Positions 56,201-63,207 of a stretch of 64,000 nucleotides of DNA are shown piece by piece. Numbering within the stretch: position 1 is the first letter of the stretch; each line of letters starts with the position of its first letter. Position numbers and translations under genes: made by a program. The DNA is from Protonemura montana (lineage: Eukaryota > Arthropoda > Insecta > Plecoptera > Nemouridae). The DNA is taken from assembly GCA_947568835.1 (NCBI GenBank), contig OX387609.1, forward strand, positions 13,571,708 through 13,635,707, in the 5' to 3' direction. Below the pieces are notes generated by a model. The model saw only the letters and a list, made by a program, of their open reading frames with translations. It ran no database searches and had not been told where the DNA came from.

Positions 56201-56743
56201 ATTCCTTCACAAATCCAAGCTGTCGAGAGGTTGATAAGCAAGGCGAGTGAAGTTGCTGTACTGACTTTCATCCCTCCAACCTCTCTCCCGAACAGCAACT
56301 GGTCATGTGTATAATGGTCACCCATTCAATACCTGACTCAGCGCAGTGTTGCTTAACTTCGGTGATCTAACGAGAACCGGTGTTTCCAACACGCCAAACC
56401 GTTCGGTTAGGAACACTTATAACCTCGTCTCCCTTCGTGCCAAATCCTGCTCCAGCTCCGTCAAGAATCAAATCACTTGCCCCAAAACTGCAACCCTCCC
56501 ACACTTTCACACCAGTGGATAGCAAAATTCAGGTTTCCTCCAAACATCAATCAATCAATAAAAAAGAAATTAATAAAATTATAGACATATCTTGACGAAT
56601 AAGTCTAAAATCTTGTCTCTTTGTTGCAGGAACTGGCCTTGCCCCGATCAGAGTCGGCCCAAGCGCCGATGTCGGTCCAACCCACGAGGAGAATGATTCC
56701 AGGGACCCAATCCCTCAACACAACAACGTTTAGAAGACTTTAA
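32835..56743 (+). CDS. ECT2: ECT2 (pebble) Rho guanine nucleotide exchange factor
   Basis: ECT2 is the BRCT-DH-PH exchange factor that activates RhoA at the equatorial cortex for cytokinesis. Exons: 32835-32916, 33051-33258, 33619-33754, 37590-37781, 37943-38083, 42285-42425, 42952-43144, 43690-43796, 44912-45100, 49116-49323, 49428-49588, 50255-50374, 51151-51521, 55739-55916, 56630-56743; phases join, about 846 residues (human about 880-910). BRCT region: GLVICFTGFRRKEE, KVTHLVANG, GCTHL, VEWFWVSVQ. Linker NLS-like ARKRKRLRD and HKRRSSVSD. DH domain: ETNYVAILGTIM, NLPPIFELHTEML, YPPFINFFEASRE, RPECGRQSLQELLIRPVQRL, INEDKRKTE. PH domain: DPLALFLFTDVLE and the following exon. C-terminal RAFSFNKTPSKLKRA, ending TTTFRRL. 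Acceptors at 42951 and 44911 have weak polypyrimidine tracts. Introns host two foldback elements, a Kolobok transposon, LINE ends and SINEs. An alternative exon at 38737 competes with 42285. Confidence 0.96.
33325..33460. mobile_element. tRNA-derived element fragment
   Basis: GTCTCGAAAATTGATGCC ... ATTTTTTGAGATGG inverted ends, then the family tail ATAATAAAATACCCCGCGCA TTGCAAGCGTTTGCAATTTA (written in two parts), shared with 46301 and, inverted, 55203. The tRNA-like middle is largely deleted. It lies in the ECT2 intron 33259-33618. Confidence 0.6.
34238..36830. mobile_element. foldback (long inverted repeat) transposable element, copy 1
   Basis: A 2593-bp element starting GGGTCATTCCATGTCAAATA and ending in its inverse (GGAATGACCC), flanked by TATA on both sides (4-bp target duplication). 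Left arm about 34238-35385, right arm about 35866-36830, unique spacer about 480 bp. The left arm holds a roughly 205-bp direct duplication (unit starting GATCCTATACCCACAATGCA) that the right arm has only once. The spacer holds short coding-like remnants (ELIPGKKLCSTCPKL; NQSLAAFGVSPLNRKRLKG), which the second copy shares. No transposase, so non-autonomous. Inserted in the ECT2 intron 33755-37589. The superfamily is not clear to me. Confidence 0.9.
36831..37570. repeat. 49-bp minisatellite array (about 15 units)
   Basis: Units GCCTCATAAGGATGGAATAT plus CTGTGCAAGCTTTATCTGTG. It abuts the foldback element on its left and ends about 20 bp before the ECT2 acceptor at 37589. A lone related unit lies left of the foldback element near 34015-34065. 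Confidence 0.96.
38334..38412 (-). mobile_element. LINE 3'-tail fragment
   Basis: TGGTATCACAATAATTACCT and GAGGCTAATAGAATTACAAT match the 3' tail of the elements at 39488 and 45163. Solo tail in the ECT2 intron 38084-42284. Confidence 0.6.
38737..39246 (+). CDS. ECT2: alternative ECT2 exon, Thr-Pro-rich
   Basis: An acceptor CGATCTTTCAG precedes GTG-GTG-GAC and the reading frame is phase 0, exactly what follows the exon ending GCTHL (38083). Residues VVDSAETYTSLNS at its start resemble the VVD/VVE that follows CTHL in ECT2, while the exon at 42285 (VLDDLAGND) offers the same position. A donor CCCCG|GTAACC at 39247 would keep the frame (170 codons), or the frame can run on to TGA at 39436. The product is rich in Ser/Thr-Pro sites (for example TPGFFTPGFATP), as in a CDK-regulated linker. 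Inclusion would split or replace the second half of a BRCT repeat. Splicing is inferred. Confidence 0.5.
39488..40815 (-). mobile_element. LINE 3' end with internal 45-bp repeat expansion, copy 1
   Basis: On the minus strand a repetitive reading frame leads into FLARSTRLWNALAHDIM and stop, the C-terminal signature of LINE reverse transcriptases, followed by a 3' UTR shared with 45163-45364. The tandem array sits in frame before this signature. Inserted in the ECT2 intron 38084-42284. Confidence 0.75.
39690..40812. repeat. 45-bp minisatellite array (about 25 units)
   Basis: 45-bp unit with GATGGCCCATGTCGCTATTG and TACCTAGGGAGGTACAAG. It encodes 15-residue repeats on both strands (GHQAFLYLPRYNSDM on the minus strand, the LINE sense). 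Sibling array at 45365-46255. Confidence 0.97.
41060..41335 (+). mobile_element. LINE 3'-UTR-like dispersed repeat
   Basis: About 240 bp nearly the same as 60905-61140 in SCFD1 (TTCTTTATTGTTGTAGGCAC, GGGTACAATGTCATT, TATGCTACCCTATCATATAT). A GGTTA-rich, TTAGG-like run follows at 41345-41385. Confidence 0.7.
41781..42223. mobile_element. MITE with GGGAAATCTC termini, inverted copy of 9791-10226
   Basis: 443 bp, flanked by TA on each side. It shares the GACGTCA-containing core with the copy in TUBGCP3. It ends about 60 bp before the ECT2 acceptor at 42284. Confidence 0.87.
43168..43275. repeat. 29-bp repeat (about 3.5 units) next to a splice donor
   Basis: TTGGTTACCATGGTTACACG plus TCGCTTGCG units begin about 23 bp after the ECT2 donor at 43145. 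The remainder of the intron to 43689 is AT-rich with nothing recognisable. Confidence 0.93.
43797..44911 (+). other. ECT2 intron without recognised genes
   Basis: AT-rich. It holds a (CAT)n microsatellite at 44224-44276 followed by about 60 bp resembling the 3' part of the 5S-derived SINE (TGACGCCATTAGACCTGTGC). Nothing else identified. Confidence 0.6.
45163..46260 (-). mobile_element. LINE 3' end with internal 45-bp repeat expansion, copy 2
   Basis: The minus strand carries FLARSIRLWNALPHDIM and stop, with a 3' tail homologous to 39488-39690. The upstream frame is the 45-bp array. It lies in the ECT2 intron 45101-49115. The tail of a tRNA-derived element follows at 46280-46345. Confidence 0.77.
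45365..46255. repeat. 45-bp minisatellite array (about 20 units)
   Basis: Same unit as 39690-40812 with independent substitutions, in the same orientation and the same position relative to the LINE RT C-terminus. Confidence 0.97.
46371..48963. mobile_element. foldback transposable element, copy 2
   Basis: 2593 bp, the same length as copy 1 and nearly the same sequence over its whole extent, including the 205-bp duplication in the left arm. Flanked by CTAC on both sides, which confirms the GGGTCATTCC terminus and a 4-bp target duplication. It lies in the ECT2 intron 45101-49115, 12.1 kb from copy 1. Confidence 0.92.
49640..50200. repeat. dispersed repeat, inverted copy of 19697-20252
   Basis: About 560 bp matching the SUCLA2 intron repeat in reverse. 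It occupies the ECT2 intron 49589-50254, about 50 bp from each splice site. Confidence 0.85.
50455..51058 (+). mobile_element. 5S-derived SINE, near full length with repeated 5S modules
   Basis: The 5' end ACGGTTTGCCGTGTTGGAAA and CACCGGTTCTCATAAGATCG resemble mid-5S rRNA. Three 5S-like modules follow, then the SINE body to the CGTCGTTAAACACCACAAAT tail. It lies in the ECT2 intron 50375-51150. Confidence 0.88.
51954..54125 (+). CDS. Kolobok-type THAP-domain transposase
   Basis: An uninterrupted ORF of 723 residues. I chose ATG 51954 (MPFCCVFGC) because THAP domains start with MPxxC; an upstream in-frame ATG lies 12 bp earlier. N-terminal THAP zinc finger (about residues 1-105): CVFGC, HKFP, W at the core, ARVCSIHF (CxxH) and AVPSIN, which matches the AVPTIF box. 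A polar acidic linker follows. The catalytic region holds GDGQFDLPGYSAKY (Asp near residue 391), FLSDRHRGIRKMIRE (Asp near 456), HEFDVWHVCKSL and GNLESYHNVWLKYL (Glu near 601), which I propose as DDE candidates. Expected role: cut-and-paste transposition at TTAA. No stop or frameshift is visible, so it could be recently active. Confidence 0.93.
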   Translation: MPFCCVFGCSNSAKKPALDAEGNKIGFHKFPNRERSPNRFKMWIRKINRVNFIPSPYARVCSIHFDKEEYELGPSLKSAMAIYKKDSNRVLKKSAVPSINMKGDTDKKRHDEPSTSSQPEKKKQRRQSIYLRKKRVAEAVEDTENACSSVVCIDVEPDIEAILLAASPATPTEQSATREIGIQCNLIGDILHSDGNNVANTDNDTDSESDDLYECPSSGLRSDSEPDGDTDAEEDDGSLSTAIQGKKRPHKDYDLFFVFWDCLKPLFTLCSKCGESVLEIQQSTKASTLIVTTKCKNMHICKWRSQPSNNKFGVGTIKIATSIYCTGMSFKKMESFAETLNALVMSETTFYDIVRRFITPAIKHTWTEQKQEHIHEINDKCDGEGVWVSGDGQFDLPGYSAKYCTYTIMDVKTSKIIDFIVVQKGIITGELEKPACDALLTRLLEYGIDIKLFLSDRHRGIRKMIREKYSAINHEFDVWHVCKSLGKSLTALEKKALGLESWKSSVLNHLWWSSMTCGGNDDILVEKFTSLLNHCTNKHSWEGNRHFHQCAHDELDEEDERDIDWLDLASHDFRLLSSVVEDANFIKDLRHTKHYCHTGNLESYHNVWLKYLPKKSHFSYDGMVLRGMLAIIDHNANVDREVQRTEPRYSKATKKYVLRSIRFAKDYSWRKELVAKVCAVVTGVDCSIDDDPYLVEVPANIAPIPRPSVEELTERRCSRFQQY
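54363..54902 (-). CDS. P2X7 cytoplasmic-tail-like protein encoded in the Kolobok element
   Basis: 179 residues. Cys pattern DWCDCGECEAM ... ESVCC, then FFAYKQFTHW, IPACVIHAVRRRFPE and GSYVGF, in the same order as the C-terminal ballast domain of the P2X7 receptor (WCxCGxC, CC, HCAYRCYATW, LPSCCRWRIRKEFP, YSGF). That domain in P2X7 binds zinc and guanine nucleotide; its role in a transposon is unknown. The ORF is convergent with the transposase and complete from ATG to stop. I infer an accessory factor of the element. Confidence 0.8.
   Translation of the reverse strand: MAGFLPYTQDPRKSHRENKPSTGTQKTKNLNRDLLGRATRKDWCDCGECEAMATDQESVCCTESNTISKIRGSALCICHHMSFDAIVLNIDILRTARQAMLVYVKTGTAHLHEDSNRTWRFFAYKQFTHWMNSWNSLGKGTRKVIPACVIHAVRRRFPETNGSYVGFVNAVNHDTAYFD
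54940..54981. repeat. perfect 19-bp-arm palindrome in the Kolobok element
   Basis: CCAATGATATAAGCAGGTC, spacer GCGG, then the exact inverse. It lies 38 bp upstream of the start codon of the minus-strand accessory ORF. Confidence 0.9.
55235..55431. repeat. large palindrome built from a tRNA-derived element
   Basis: Two arms of about 87 bp, 55235-55321 and 55345-55431, are almost exact inverse copies around a spacer of about 23 bp. Each arm holds GTCTCAAAAATTGATGCC and the tRNA-like GGTGTTCGAGTCCCCGTTTA region. It lies in the ECT2 intron, just right of the Kolobok insertion. Confidence 0.9.
55972..56408 (-). mobile_element. 5S-derived SINE
   Basis: A full-length copy read on the minus strand: CGGTTTGGCGTGTTGGAAAC, 5S-like GAAGTTAAGCAACACTG, body CTTGCTTATCAACCTCTCGA and tail ACGCCATTAGACCAGTGCCG, ending CACCACAATTTATAATAA. 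It lies in the last ECT2 intron (55917-56629). Confidence 0.9.
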
Positions 56744-57630
56744 ACATATATCGGTCCAGCGCCCAGTCTTGACCTCATAAGTGAATCTGTCTCTGCGATT
56801 GCTTTCTCCGTTTCTCTGACAACACCGAGGCTCTTCAACCTGCGGCTCTTGATGAAAACCGAAGCAATTGAATCTCAATCGACTTACGTTTCGATCGAGA
56901 GCTGAAAGCGCCGAAGTGTATGAGAAATGTGGATCGGATCCGGAACGAAATCCACGCTCGGGTGCAAAATAATGATTGTACCGTACGCTGATGTTCAGCC
57001 TCACTTTATTGGTAAACACTTGTTGCTTTTATAAACACTTGTTCAAATCCAAGATGTCAGACATGTTTTCAATCGGTCTAAGAACTTTACAAGTGGCCGG
57101 TCGGCAGACTCAACCCGACCGACTGCTCGGTGAACGATGTTCTTTGTCCAAGTCGACGATGGAATCTCCCTGCGATAGCAAACTATCGCCGGAAGAGAAT
57201 TCCCTCCGAGATCCATCCAGCCGTGTGCGCAACTTATCTGGCTTGAAGCTGGATTCTTCAACGCCACTGCTATACTCACGAGGTGTATCTCATTGAATCG
57301 AGTGCCTTTTAGACTAAATCTTCCGCTGATGAGAGTTTCAATTCGCCTTTAACTGCCTCATTTTTTTAAGAGACACTATTTTAATAACTTGTATATGTTT
57401 TAGCCTAGCGTGAAGAAAATATATTTGTGAGATTGTCGTGCCTTGTTTTGTGCCTTCATAGTTGGGTACTATTCCAAAACGGTCTTCCCCGCTAGATTGG
57501 AATCTGTCACTAGCTAGCAGTCGCCTCAGGACATATCGTGATTGTACATATTGGTAGCTACGTGAATTTCCCGGGTCTTTTAATATCAAATTAATATTAT
57601 TATTATTATATTTGGCAACATTTGAGATGA

Positions 57631-57636
57631 AATAAA
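57631..57636 (+). terminator. candidate poly(A) signal for ECT2
   Basis: AATAAA 888 nt after the ECT2 stop codon. Confidence 0.4.
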
Positions 57637-57815
57637 CAAAGAATCTATTTTAGTGATGAGCTTGTTTTTATCTCACATTATATTTTATCTCCTTAAGAAT
57701 GAAAACAGAAGAATATTTATACTTAACACTGATCTACATTTGATAACCTTGCCAGTGATGTATTCGTAAAAATTTTAGTGGGGGTACGCAAAAATGACCC
57801 ATTTTTTTGTGTCGG

Positions 57816-57816
<1 letters not shown>

Positions 57817-57846
<30 letters not shown>
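57817..57846 (+). repeat. 30-nt poly-G tract
   Basis: Thirty consecutive G with no interruption. It could fold as a G-quadruplex, or could be an assembly or sequencing artefact in length. Confidence 0.85.
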
Positions 57847-57847
<1 letters not shown>

Positions 57848-58204
57848 GAGGAGACCCAAGGTGAATGCACCGAAAGAGTGGGGAAATAAGGGGCTTCGGG
57901 CGCAGCTCCAAGTTAATTTTTATTCTAAGGTTTCTTTTGGAGTCAATTTACGATGAAATTGGGCTTGGAATGACATGGTCAGAACTGTATTTTTAATTAC
58001 GTAATGATTTTGAGAAAATTAAATTAATGCCGCCCTCTCATGTCTACACATTCCCACATTGTTGCAGTCTTTAAATTTGGTGGGGATTCGGGAATTTGGT
58101 ACAAGAAAGTCAATCATTTTAATCGAATACTGGTTTTAATTTTTGTTGAAACTATCCATAGTTACGCGCGTACTTTCGCGTTGAGGAGATTACACCAGTT
58201 TTAT

Positions 58205-58627
58205 TATTTGTGGTGTTTAACGACGCACTGTTTTGACAACTGGCCATGCGGCACTGGTCTAATGGCGTCGGTGAATGAGTGGATGATGATGATGAACCTA
58301 ACCTAGCCTAGAAGGGAGGAGGGGAAACCCGATGCCGGCACGTAGCCTACTCCTGTCGAAGACCAAGGGGACCACCGGCTTCACGTCCCTTCCGAAGGAC
58401 GGTACAACTCGAACAGTTGGATTCCTCCACAAATCCATGCTGTCGAGAGGTTGATAAGCAAGGCGAGTGAAGTTGCTGTACTAACTTTCATCCCTCCAAC
58501 CTCTCTCCCGAACAGAACTGGTCATGTGTATAATGGTTACCTATCCAAAACCTGACCCAGTGCAGTGTTGCTTAACTTCGGTGATTTAACGAGAACCGGT
58601 GTTTCCAACGCGCCAAACCGTTTGGTT
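58205..58627 (-). mobile_element. 5S-derived SINE, best full-length copy
   Basis: About 420 bp. Read on the minus strand: CGGTTTGGCGCGTTGGAAAC, CACCGGTTCTCGTTAAATCA, CCGAAGTTAAGCAACACTGC (all 5S-like), body, (ATC)n run, and tail CGACGCCATTAGACCAGTGC ... TTAAACACCACAAATAATAA. Confidence 0.92.
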
Positions 58628-59660
58628 TAAATCAGTTTCCACAGTGACTCTTTTTCATTGGGCTCCTTGCTGCTGCGTGATGCGACGATGGTGATGTCTT
58701 CAACTTCCCCCAAACCAAATTTTGTTTTTTTAGGAGGACCAAGGCCCCAAAGGGAACGCAAATCCACTTGCTTCCTCTTCTGCATCTTGAATTGAACTAA
58801 CTCGTCCAGTGTGGCTCGTGTGTGGCATTTTGGTTATTGTTTGTATTTTTGTCTTTCCTGCGAATTCTTATTATTTACGCGGGTTTGTTTCGGAGACCGC
58901 CGTGCAACGCCGCGAAAGCGGTTACCGACTTCCCGAAGTGATAACAGTAACATGGTTCTAACTAAACCCTTTGTTGCGAGTCGCGACACCGACATAGTTC
59001 CAGCTCTGGTTCCAGCCTACCTACTCTTAGTACATTCTTGGTAGGTTTATTTTTAAGTAAGTGGATTATTAGGAATGAAACCCTTAACTGGGATATTTTC
59101 GTCTTGAAAATAAAGAAGTGCACGATATTTCGAATAATCATAATTTAATACTGCGTTCCTGTGCGTTCACCTGCGTTCCCTCAAAAGTTTAAAGTGGGGG
59201 TACGGCCAAAAATAAAATAAATAGTGGGTGGACTGCGTACACCCGCGTGCATTGACCAATACATCACTGAACCTTGCTTCATTCAGGCTGTTTTCACCTC
59301 GGTAAGTTGTGTTTCCTCTCCCCCAATTTGTTATTATTTCAAATAACCTTGCTAAAAACTTACTTATTTGAATGTTTCTTGAAAAATCTTTGAGTTTTTT
59401 AAGAAGAATTTGTTCAGTCACTAATGTGTTTCTGTTGACTACTTTAACAAGCTTTTTTCAACAAAATTTAACAAATGTATATTTTGCTTGACAGCGTTTC
59501 GAAAATGTCCGCGTAGAGGTGGCGCTGTGTAGCGGGCAGTTTGAACAATGTCAGATCGGTACGTCACCCTTGTAAAGTAAGCCGAACGAAATGTCAAAAT
59601 ATTGTTGTTAAAAGTTGCTCGAAATTGCAATATCCTAGAACTGATTGACATCACATAATC

Positions 59661-62600
59661 ATGAGTCTCAGAGAAAAGCAAATCGGTAAGTCATTTCTAT
59701 CTAATATTTGTAGACCGTTGTATTCGTAGTCTAGTTGGGTTTTAGGGTTATGTCTTAGCTTGACAGGTTGTTTAACAGATATGCTAAAAGAATACCCTTG
59801 TCTTATGTGATTTACAAGAAGCCACTAATTCTCCCATTTCGTGCTTGCAGCTGCAATAAAGCAGATGCTTAATTTGAATCAGCCTTTAAAAAAAGGGATT
59901 GCAGCTGAACCGGTGTGGAAAATCCTTGTATTTGATCGAATCGGCCAAGACATTATCTCACCGCTGATTTCTATCAAGGAGCTTCGAGAACTCGGAGTCA
60001 CTCTGCACGTGTAAGTAGAGTCGACTTGTGTGTGTTTCAAGTTTGGTTGTGAGTCGTGACAGTCGCAGGACCTCTTTAAAAGTGTCTCAACTACGGGAAG
60101 GCTTACAGATACAGGTGTGATTTACTCTGATTCAGGCAACTTGAATCAGAACGCGAGCCAGTACCAGACGTTCCAGCTGTCTACCTGATTGCGCCAACTG
60201 CAGAGAACTTGGCCCGTGTGGCCCAAGACTTCCAGCGCGGACTTTACGATGCTCATCACCTCAACTTCATATCGCCAGTTTCCCGGCAACGACTGGAGGA
60301 ACTGGCCAGCTCTGCTTTGGCTGCTAATTGTGTCTCACAGGTACTGTGTCTTATTGCAATACCAAACTTGACTACATTCTTCCATACCAAATCAAATAAA
60401 CTTCACTAAAAGTGCGTAAATCCTGTAGAAACTAGACCTAGGTATATTAACCATATTTTTAGCTCATATGTCAAACACGTGAACCTGCCCTCGATGAGGT
60501 CCAAGCACCGGGAATAGAGGTTTAGGTGTTTGAATGAGATATAAATCCCAAAACGTACATAACTTAGATACCTGGGTTTGGTGTCAACTAAGAGTTTTAG
60601 TGAAATGTACGTGATTTGGCGAAAAAAATCTGAAAACTCCAAATATCGTTCTGGCTCATGCTTATAACGATGACAGGGAAATTGACAACAAGCTACCAGT
60701 AGCAATCAAAGAAGCCAAAGATTGTTCAGACTTCAAAACTAGGCTGGCAAACATTCCTGACAGGAAAACTATTTTCTAGCCTGGATGAGTTTCTTACCCC
60801 TCATCTTGATGGAATTAACTTGATGTAGTTTTGTACAGACTGGAACCTAGACTTGATTTATAACTTGGAAATAGTTTCAATAATTGTAATTCTGTTGTTT
60901 TGGAAGTATTATATTGTAATTTCTTTATTGTTGTAGGCACATTTGATTTACTTGGGTACAATGTCATTGTGTTAATATTAACAGTGGTTTTAAATTGAAG
61001 TAATCTTAAGTAAATTGGGTTCACACAATAAAATACATAATATTTATTATGCTACCCTATCATATATTTATCTCATTATATTAATAATTACAACAAAAGT
61101 TTAAACTCTACAACCATTCCGGGCATTTACAGAAGATTTTCCGTTGTATTGTTCTGTTCTGGTATTGTTTGTTTTACAAGTGTTTTGTTGTGAGCCGTGT
61201 TTCTCTCTTTGCCGCAGGTGCACTCCGTGTTCGACCAGCATTTGAACTTTATCTCGCTCGAAGACGATTTGTTTGTCTTGCGGCATCAGAACAGCGAACC
61301 ACTCTCGTACTACTGTAAAATATCATCACTTTACTGTCATTGCTTTTATTTATTGTTTATTTATCAACAACGGAGGCAAATTCACAAACGTGATGTAATA
61401 GAAACATGGTATATATTTAAACACGAACAATTAAAAACACAACTTTTTACAAAAGGAAGCTTAAATTAAGAGTTAACACAAGATAATGCAGTTGGTAAAT
61501 GACACATTTAGAAGTTTTCATGAGAAGCTGTTTAATCTTGGAGTTAAAGTCGTGATTTGTAAGTCTTGAAGGAGTTTGAATGTATGTCGATGTCAGGACA
61601 GGTTGTTGTTATTCTATTGTAGGTAGTCTAATTAGTCTCTTGATGCCCCCGTACTTGTGAATATCAAACCTACTCTTCGGCGGCCTGAAAAGATGGTAAT
61701 CACAAGTTTGCCTGGATGGTACAGCAAAGCAAATTTTAGATAACAGTCTATCAATAAATTTCATATTAACTGAGTTAACAAATAATATCGGAGAGATTTA
61801 ATCCAATCAGCTACTGTAGGTGCATACACTGATCTTTTAAAACTGAAACAATACTTTGAGAGTAAGTTTGTTTCGACTTGTTCATCAGCTTTGAACCGTG
61901 GCGAGATCAAGGACACGGAGATGGACACGATCATGGACAGCATCGTCGACGGCCTCTTCTCCGTATTCGCGACACTAGGCAAGTCTAATCAGCGCCAAAC
62001 ACCAGACCTAACCTAACCTCAATGTCTAACCTCATGACTTGTTCACGTCGCCAGGTGCCGTGCCTGTTATCCGTTGCGCCCGTGGCAACGCCGCCGAGAT
62101 GGCCGCGGAGAAGTTGGACCGCAAGCTGCGGGACAACCTGCGCGACGCACGCAACTCACAGTTTGCCCCCGACGCATCCGGCGGCGGACATTTCGGGTTC
62201 CAACGTCCGTTGCTGGTGCTGATTGACAGGAACGTTGACCTGGCAACTCCGCTGCATCACACCTGGACTTATCAGGCAAGGACCTGTCAGACAAGGACCT
62301 GTCAGACAAGGACCTATCATAGCTGGACCTATCACACTTGGACCTATCATACAGTGAACCCAGGACCTATCAGCTGGTAGGTCCTACCAGCCACTCCAGG
62401 ATAGGCTGTGTTTTATTCGAGGCGCCATCTTGCTTCCAGGCACTGGCTCACGACGTGCTGGATCTGTCCCTGAACCGGGTGGTGGTGGGGGAAACAGGGG
62501 GCACCGGGGGGGACGGCGGTCGAACCAGCTCCGGAGCGAGACACAAGACTCGGGTCTGCGACCTCGACGCGTCGGACAAGTTCTGGCACACGCACAAAGG

Positions 62601-63207
62601 TAACATAACCTAAATCTGCTTCGTACTTTACATAAACTATGTAATCTGAGTTATGAATGCTAATTAGTAATTAGTGATGATGAACAACTAAATTTCCCGA
62701 CGTTTCGTAACTTGTACCTGTTACTTTATCAAGGGTTCTATTCCTGACAATTTTCCGTTATCTAAAGAAGCACAAAATATGAAAACAATTACCTTGTTCA
62801 AGCATCCTAAATGCATCTAACTAAAATAATCAAAGTCAATAATTGAATGCACTCACAAATTTCTCATTTTTGATGTAAAATGACTCTGAAAAATTGGTGT
62901 TGTTTTGCTAAGTAAACAGTTTATTGTGTGGCTATGCTCTCCAAATCGTTCCTGACGGACCGTTCTAACATGTTCTGACTCGTTCCAGGGAGTCCGTTCC
63001 CGGCCGTCGCGGAGGCGATCCAAGTCGAGCTGGAATCTTACCGCGGACAGGAAGACGAGGTGAAACGTCTCAAGGCCGGCCTCGACGAGTCACATCTTGT
63101 CAACTCCGTCGGAGGCAACACGGCCAAACTGACATCGGCCGTTCATTCTCTGCCCCAGATGCTGGAGAGGAAGAGGCTTATTGACATGCATACAGACATA
63201 GCTACAG
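59661..63207 (+). CDS. SCFD1: SCFD1 / Sly1, Sec1/Munc18-family vesicle fusion protein, 5' part
   Basis: Sly1 is the SM protein that binds syntaxin-5 and promotes ER-to-Golgi SNARE assembly. Exons: 59661-59685 (ATG, MSLREKQI), 59851-60010, 60136-60340, 61218-61314, 61889-61978, 62055-62275, 62440-62599, 62989-63207; phases join, about 392 residues, and the gene continues beyond 64000. Family blocks: EPVWKILVFDRIGQDIISP, DVPAVYLIAPTAEN, FDQHLNFISLEDDLFVL, DTEMDTIMDSIVDGLFSVF, AVPVIRCARGNAAEMAAEKL, RPLLVLIDRNVDLATPLHHT, SPFPAVAEAIQVELESYRGQ, GNTAKLTSAVHSLPQMLERK. The introns after 61978 and 62275 start with GC rather than GT. Confidence 0.96.
60690..61140 (+). mobile_element. LINE 3' end in a SCFD1 intron
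   Basis: The frame KLPVAIKEAKDCSDFKTRLA, ending NIPDRKTIF and stop, is a LINE RT C-terminus. The following 3' region is shared with 41060-41335 and its first part with 24860-25045. Confidence 0.75.
61315..61888 (+). other. SCFD1 intron without recognised elements
   Basis: AT-rich intron sequence; nothing identified beyond splice sites (donor TACT|GTAAAA, acceptor TTCATCAG). Confidence 0.6.
62276..62360. repeat. 15-bp repeat starting at a GC splice donor
   Basis: GACCTGTCAGACAAG units begin within the donor region CAG|GCAAGGACC of SCFD1 exon 6 and decay into GGACCTATCAT variants. Confidence 0.85.

Larger units (their letters stand above)
56744..59660. other. 3' UTR of ECT2 and intergenic DNA to SCFD1
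   Basis: The first plus-strand AATAAA I see is at 57631. A 78-residue ORF near 57060-57296 has no recognisable family and lies in the likely 3' UTR. A poly-G run (57817-57846) and a 5S-derived SINE (58205-58627) follow; the SCFD1 promoter should lie in the last few hundred bp. Confidence 0.55.

Noticed and set aside
57060..57296. 78-residue ORF after the ECT2 stop
   Set aside because: No family resemblance and it lies in the probable ECT2 3' UTR; without transcript data it is not supported as a gene.
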